From positions 1 to 64,000 of the forward strand of contig JASANC010003647.1 in the NCBI GenBank assembly GCA_030248135.1: DNA of 64,000 nucleotides, read 5' to 3'. The DNA is from Theristus sp. LFF4_11. Taxonomy: Eukaryota; Nematoda; Chromadorea; Monhysterida; Xyalidae. Each line of letters starts with the position of its first letter. Position 1 is the stretch's first letter. Both the position numbers and the translations under genes were made by a program. This document shows, one piece after another, positions 61,146 through 64,000 of this stretch. The notes under the pieces were generated by a model. It searched no databases, was not told where the DNA came from, and saw only the letters and a list, made by a program, of their open reading frames with translations.

Positions 61146-63918
61146 TCACCAGGTGTCCCGGTCGCGCGGCGCCGGCGGCATCGCGTGCATCACGGCGTAC
61201 GCGTCCGGATGCGCCGAGCGCAGGTGCTTCTGCAGGTTGCTCGTGTACTTGCCGGACATCTCCGTGCCGCACAACTGGCAGAGGCTCTTGTTCAGCTCCG
61301 GCCGATAGTCGAAATACTGCCAGACGCGGCTGAAACCGCGCGCCGGCGCCATTGGTGGACTAGCGATGCCCGTGAAATTTGGCGGTCGCTCGAAATCGGT
61401 CACCGTGTCGATCGGCTGGTACTGCTGCTGCTGTTGGCGCGCCGGCGACGACCAGCCGTTTGTGTCCGGGTCGTCGTTGGCGGGGGCGTTGTTGGCGAGG
61501 TTGACGTCGGTGGCGACCACACGACCGGGCAGATGGTGAATGGTGTTGCGCGGTGAATGGTCGCTGGTCGTCGTCGGTTGATCACTGAAATACAGGTTGG
61601 AAATTGTTCTGAAAATGGAGCAGTGATGATTGGTTGAACTCAACCGTGTGTGACCGGTGCGATCAAACAGGTTGAGAATCATACAACCGTTGTATAATTG
61701 TTTTTTATGACCATTTTCAAAACGGCGACGGCCAAGTTGACGTGTCAGCCTCAAAGTCGCCATTTTCACCGTGACACCTTGCACATTACCGAGTGACAAA
61801 CGACATCGACGAGTGCACGTCCATCGCGTGGCGTTGCGCCTTCGACGGCGTGTCGAACTGCGCCGGACAGAAGTGACACGAGAACGGCTGCTGCGGCGTC
61901 GCCGTCACTCCGGCGCTGTGTCCGTTGTTTGCAGTGGCGTTCGCTCGCGGCCAAATCGGCGCTCGCCGTAGCGGAGGCGGAGCGCGCGTCGCTGATTGGC
62001 TGCCGCTGTGACGCGCCTGCAGCTGATTGGCGCCAGTGGTGTGTGACGAGGGCGATTGGTTGCGCGGCTGAATCAAAAGCAGCAACGTGACAGACTGCTG
62101 TTTTGTTTTGTTGGTGTCTCTTTTTGTTTTGCGTTCTACTGGTCGCGCTTGCTCGGATCCCGCTCGAGATTTCATCTCTTTCTCAAAATCGTTCACGAAA
62201 CAAACAAACGAACAAAAAAAAGACGACGAAAAACCAACCTGAATCGGCGACGCTCGCTGCTGATTGGTCGGCGTCGCACGGCGCTTCTGGCCTCTGATTG
62301 GCGGGCGGCCGTCGGGCGTCTGAAAGCGCACCGGCACCGCAGAGGACAGTTCATTCGAGAGAATCGGGTGATCGCGACTGATGCTGCGTTGTATCGGACT
62401 AGAATTGGAGGTCGGCGAACTCGAGACGCTCGCGTCGTCGTTGTTGTTGCTGTGGCTGCTCTGCCGGTGCGGCTGGCGTTGTCGTAACAGCTGCTCTTTC
62501 GGGTACTTTCGATCCAGCACCTGGCACTCCTCGTCTTCATCGTCGTCCTCGTTCACCATGATGTCCGCCTGGTGCTGGCGTGCGCCATTGTTATTGTTGC
62601 TGTTTCGCCTTTGCGCACCACGATCCGCCATCGGTTGATCGTTGAATGCGAGTGGTTGTTGCGGCTGCTGCAGTAGATGCTGCAGTAGATTGGTGGCGTT
62701 TGTGTTATGGTCGTCGAGCGCGGCAGAACTGGCGGTGGCGGCTGAATTCGCACTCGAGTCAATGACGCCAGCTGGTGTCGAGCGAATGCTGACGTTCGGA
62801 TTTGGCAGGCGCTGACGACGCTGATTGGCGAGAATGCTGTTGCTCGTCGGTGATTCGCTAGCGGGCTCGTCCGCATGCACAGCCTGATCGTCAAGGCCAT
62901 TATTCGACGACAGATTACCGGAATACTGCTGCCACGCGCCGGAGCCGTCGCTGGCGTGCACGCTCGCCAGGTGGCTTTCCATGTGACCCGTCCATTTCTC
63001 GGAGCTCTCGAACGTGCAGCTGAATATGAAGACAACACCAGAAATCCATAATGGGCACAGAAAAAGCACAACTCCTAGCCCTGCAACCAATCCGGCCTTA
63101 ATGATGCAGAATACCAGGAATGTTTTATTTATTCGGCCATACTGTATATTCACAACAACAACACTGCAACAGAACATCTAAGAAACATTAACCAAAGGAC
63201 ATGAACTAAAGCAAATTTAGTAAAGGACTACAGCAAATGCGCCAACCGTTGTCCAAACGCATTGACGACCAAACAGCGGCCACCGCGGCCCGTATCCGCA
63301 AAGTATTCCCATACGCTGCTTCTTTCTCTGCTTGACAGCGACGCCCCGGATGTATTGCCAACGCCATTTTCGACTGGTTTCGCCCAATTTGGCGTTGTCG
63401 TGTCATTCGGACCAGCTGGAGGTGGTATTGTTGAACATTATTGCAGAAACAAAACTGACTGACAATGTGACGAAATTTGACAGCTCAACGCAATAACTTC
63501 ATCAGAAGAACCCGAAATGAATAAAATCCGGAATGCATCGCTAACCGACAGCCTGATTGGTCAAGGCAGTCGATTGAGTGTTCGCCAGCTGCGCGTCCAG
63601 TGCCGACGGCATCTCGCCGCACTGCGGGCACCCACGGACGGCGTAGCCAAAGTTGGCCGCCCCGCACGCAGCACACGTCCACTGGCGCGGCGCTGTGCGC
63701 TCCTGCGGCCGGCGGCTGACCGTGGACACGAGAGCGGCCGGCGCGGGCACCGCTGCACTCGGCGCCCTGGCGCCCGCCTCCAGTTTGCGACGCAACTCCG
63801 AGTAACTGTGGTTGCTGGTGGTGTTGCCGGGTGCGGCTGGACAATTCGAATCACCTTTGACAAAAACAAGCAGCTCTTGGTCGCCTTGGTAGCTGAGCTC
63901 AAACATTGCAGTGCTCAT
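61146..63918 (-). CDS. BED/C2H2/RanBP2 zinc-finger protein
   Basis: Five exons, 63546-63918, 63232-63415, 62239-63019, 61790-62067 and 61146-61584, give 684 residues. The N-terminal exon has a RanBP2/NZF-type finger at about residues 80-105: WTCAACGAANFGYAVRGCPQCG. A BED-like segment opens in exon 2 (SSVWEYFADTGRGGRC) and ends in exon 3 with ESSEKWTGHMESHLASVH; its second Cys position reads Val, so it may be degenerate. Exon 3 is long and low-complexity (Asn, Ser, Gln and an acidic NEDDDEDEEC). A C2H2 finger is FSCHFCPAQ...HAMDVH. The C-terminus has a complete BED finger: SRVWQYFDY, CQLCG, LQKHLRSAH. Nuclear DNA-binding or chromatin role expected; an NZF would suggest ubiquitin binding. Exon 1-2 linkage is the least certain step. 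Confidence 0.7.
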
Positions 63919-64000
63919 TGCAAACTGTTGCTTGGTGCTTCACCCATACAACATTGCAGCTGAATCAACCAACCAGCCAAACCAACCGATTTGAGTGACA

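Overview
This window is nuclear DNA from a small-genome invertebrate animal, most likely a protostome and possibly an ecdysozoan. The evidence is multi-exon genes with short GT-AG introns ending in TTTTCAG or TTTTTAG, a Cys-loop receptor, calexcitin-type calcium-binding proteins, a membrane-anchored histidine acid phosphatase and a BED-finger protein. About a third of the window is mobile or repeated DNA. I cannot name the species.

Layout. 1-4595: composite repeat element (copy 1) with a 149-bp satellite, itself hit by a TA-flanked MITE. 4757-7029 (+): kelch-like gene lacking its 5' exons. 8852-9945 (+): GNAT acetyltransferase. 10627-12808 (-): SLC17-like transporter. 14354-16932: mariner-like MITE, then an LTR-flanked element carrying about 62 CTTTG units. 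18116-30664 (-): five class I SAM methyltransferase loci in tandem, one a pseudogene and one with composite copy 2 in its second intron. 31026-32120 (-): secreted Cys-rich protein. 36331-39682: 3.3-kb fold-back repeat. 39869-40627 (-): 5' exons of a secreted protein. 41599-44092 (-): Cys-loop ligand-gated ion channel. 45161-47834 (-): lysosomal-type acid phosphatase. 49096-50432 (+): calexcitin 1. 52312-56070: composite copy 3, inverted. 56260-60015 (+): calexcitin 2 without recognisable 5' exons. 61146-63918 (-): RanBP2/BED/C2H2 zinc-finger protein.

Exon chains were built by eye from reading frame, splice dinucleotides and paralogue comparison. For the acid phosphatase, ion channel, calexcitin 1, transporter, acetyltransferase, four methyltransferases and BED protein, the exon lengths add up to an exact multiple of three with a single stop. 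These genes do not form one pathway. The unifying theme is transposon load: the three composite elements, several MITEs, a SINE-like family and a fold-back element lie in introns or against exons, and in three places a gene has lost sight of its remaining exons next to a repeat. The composite elements (inverted-repeat head, central satellite, GC-rich hairpin tail, no evident target-site duplication) look like non-autonomous Helentron/Helitron-type elements. That family assignment is inference.
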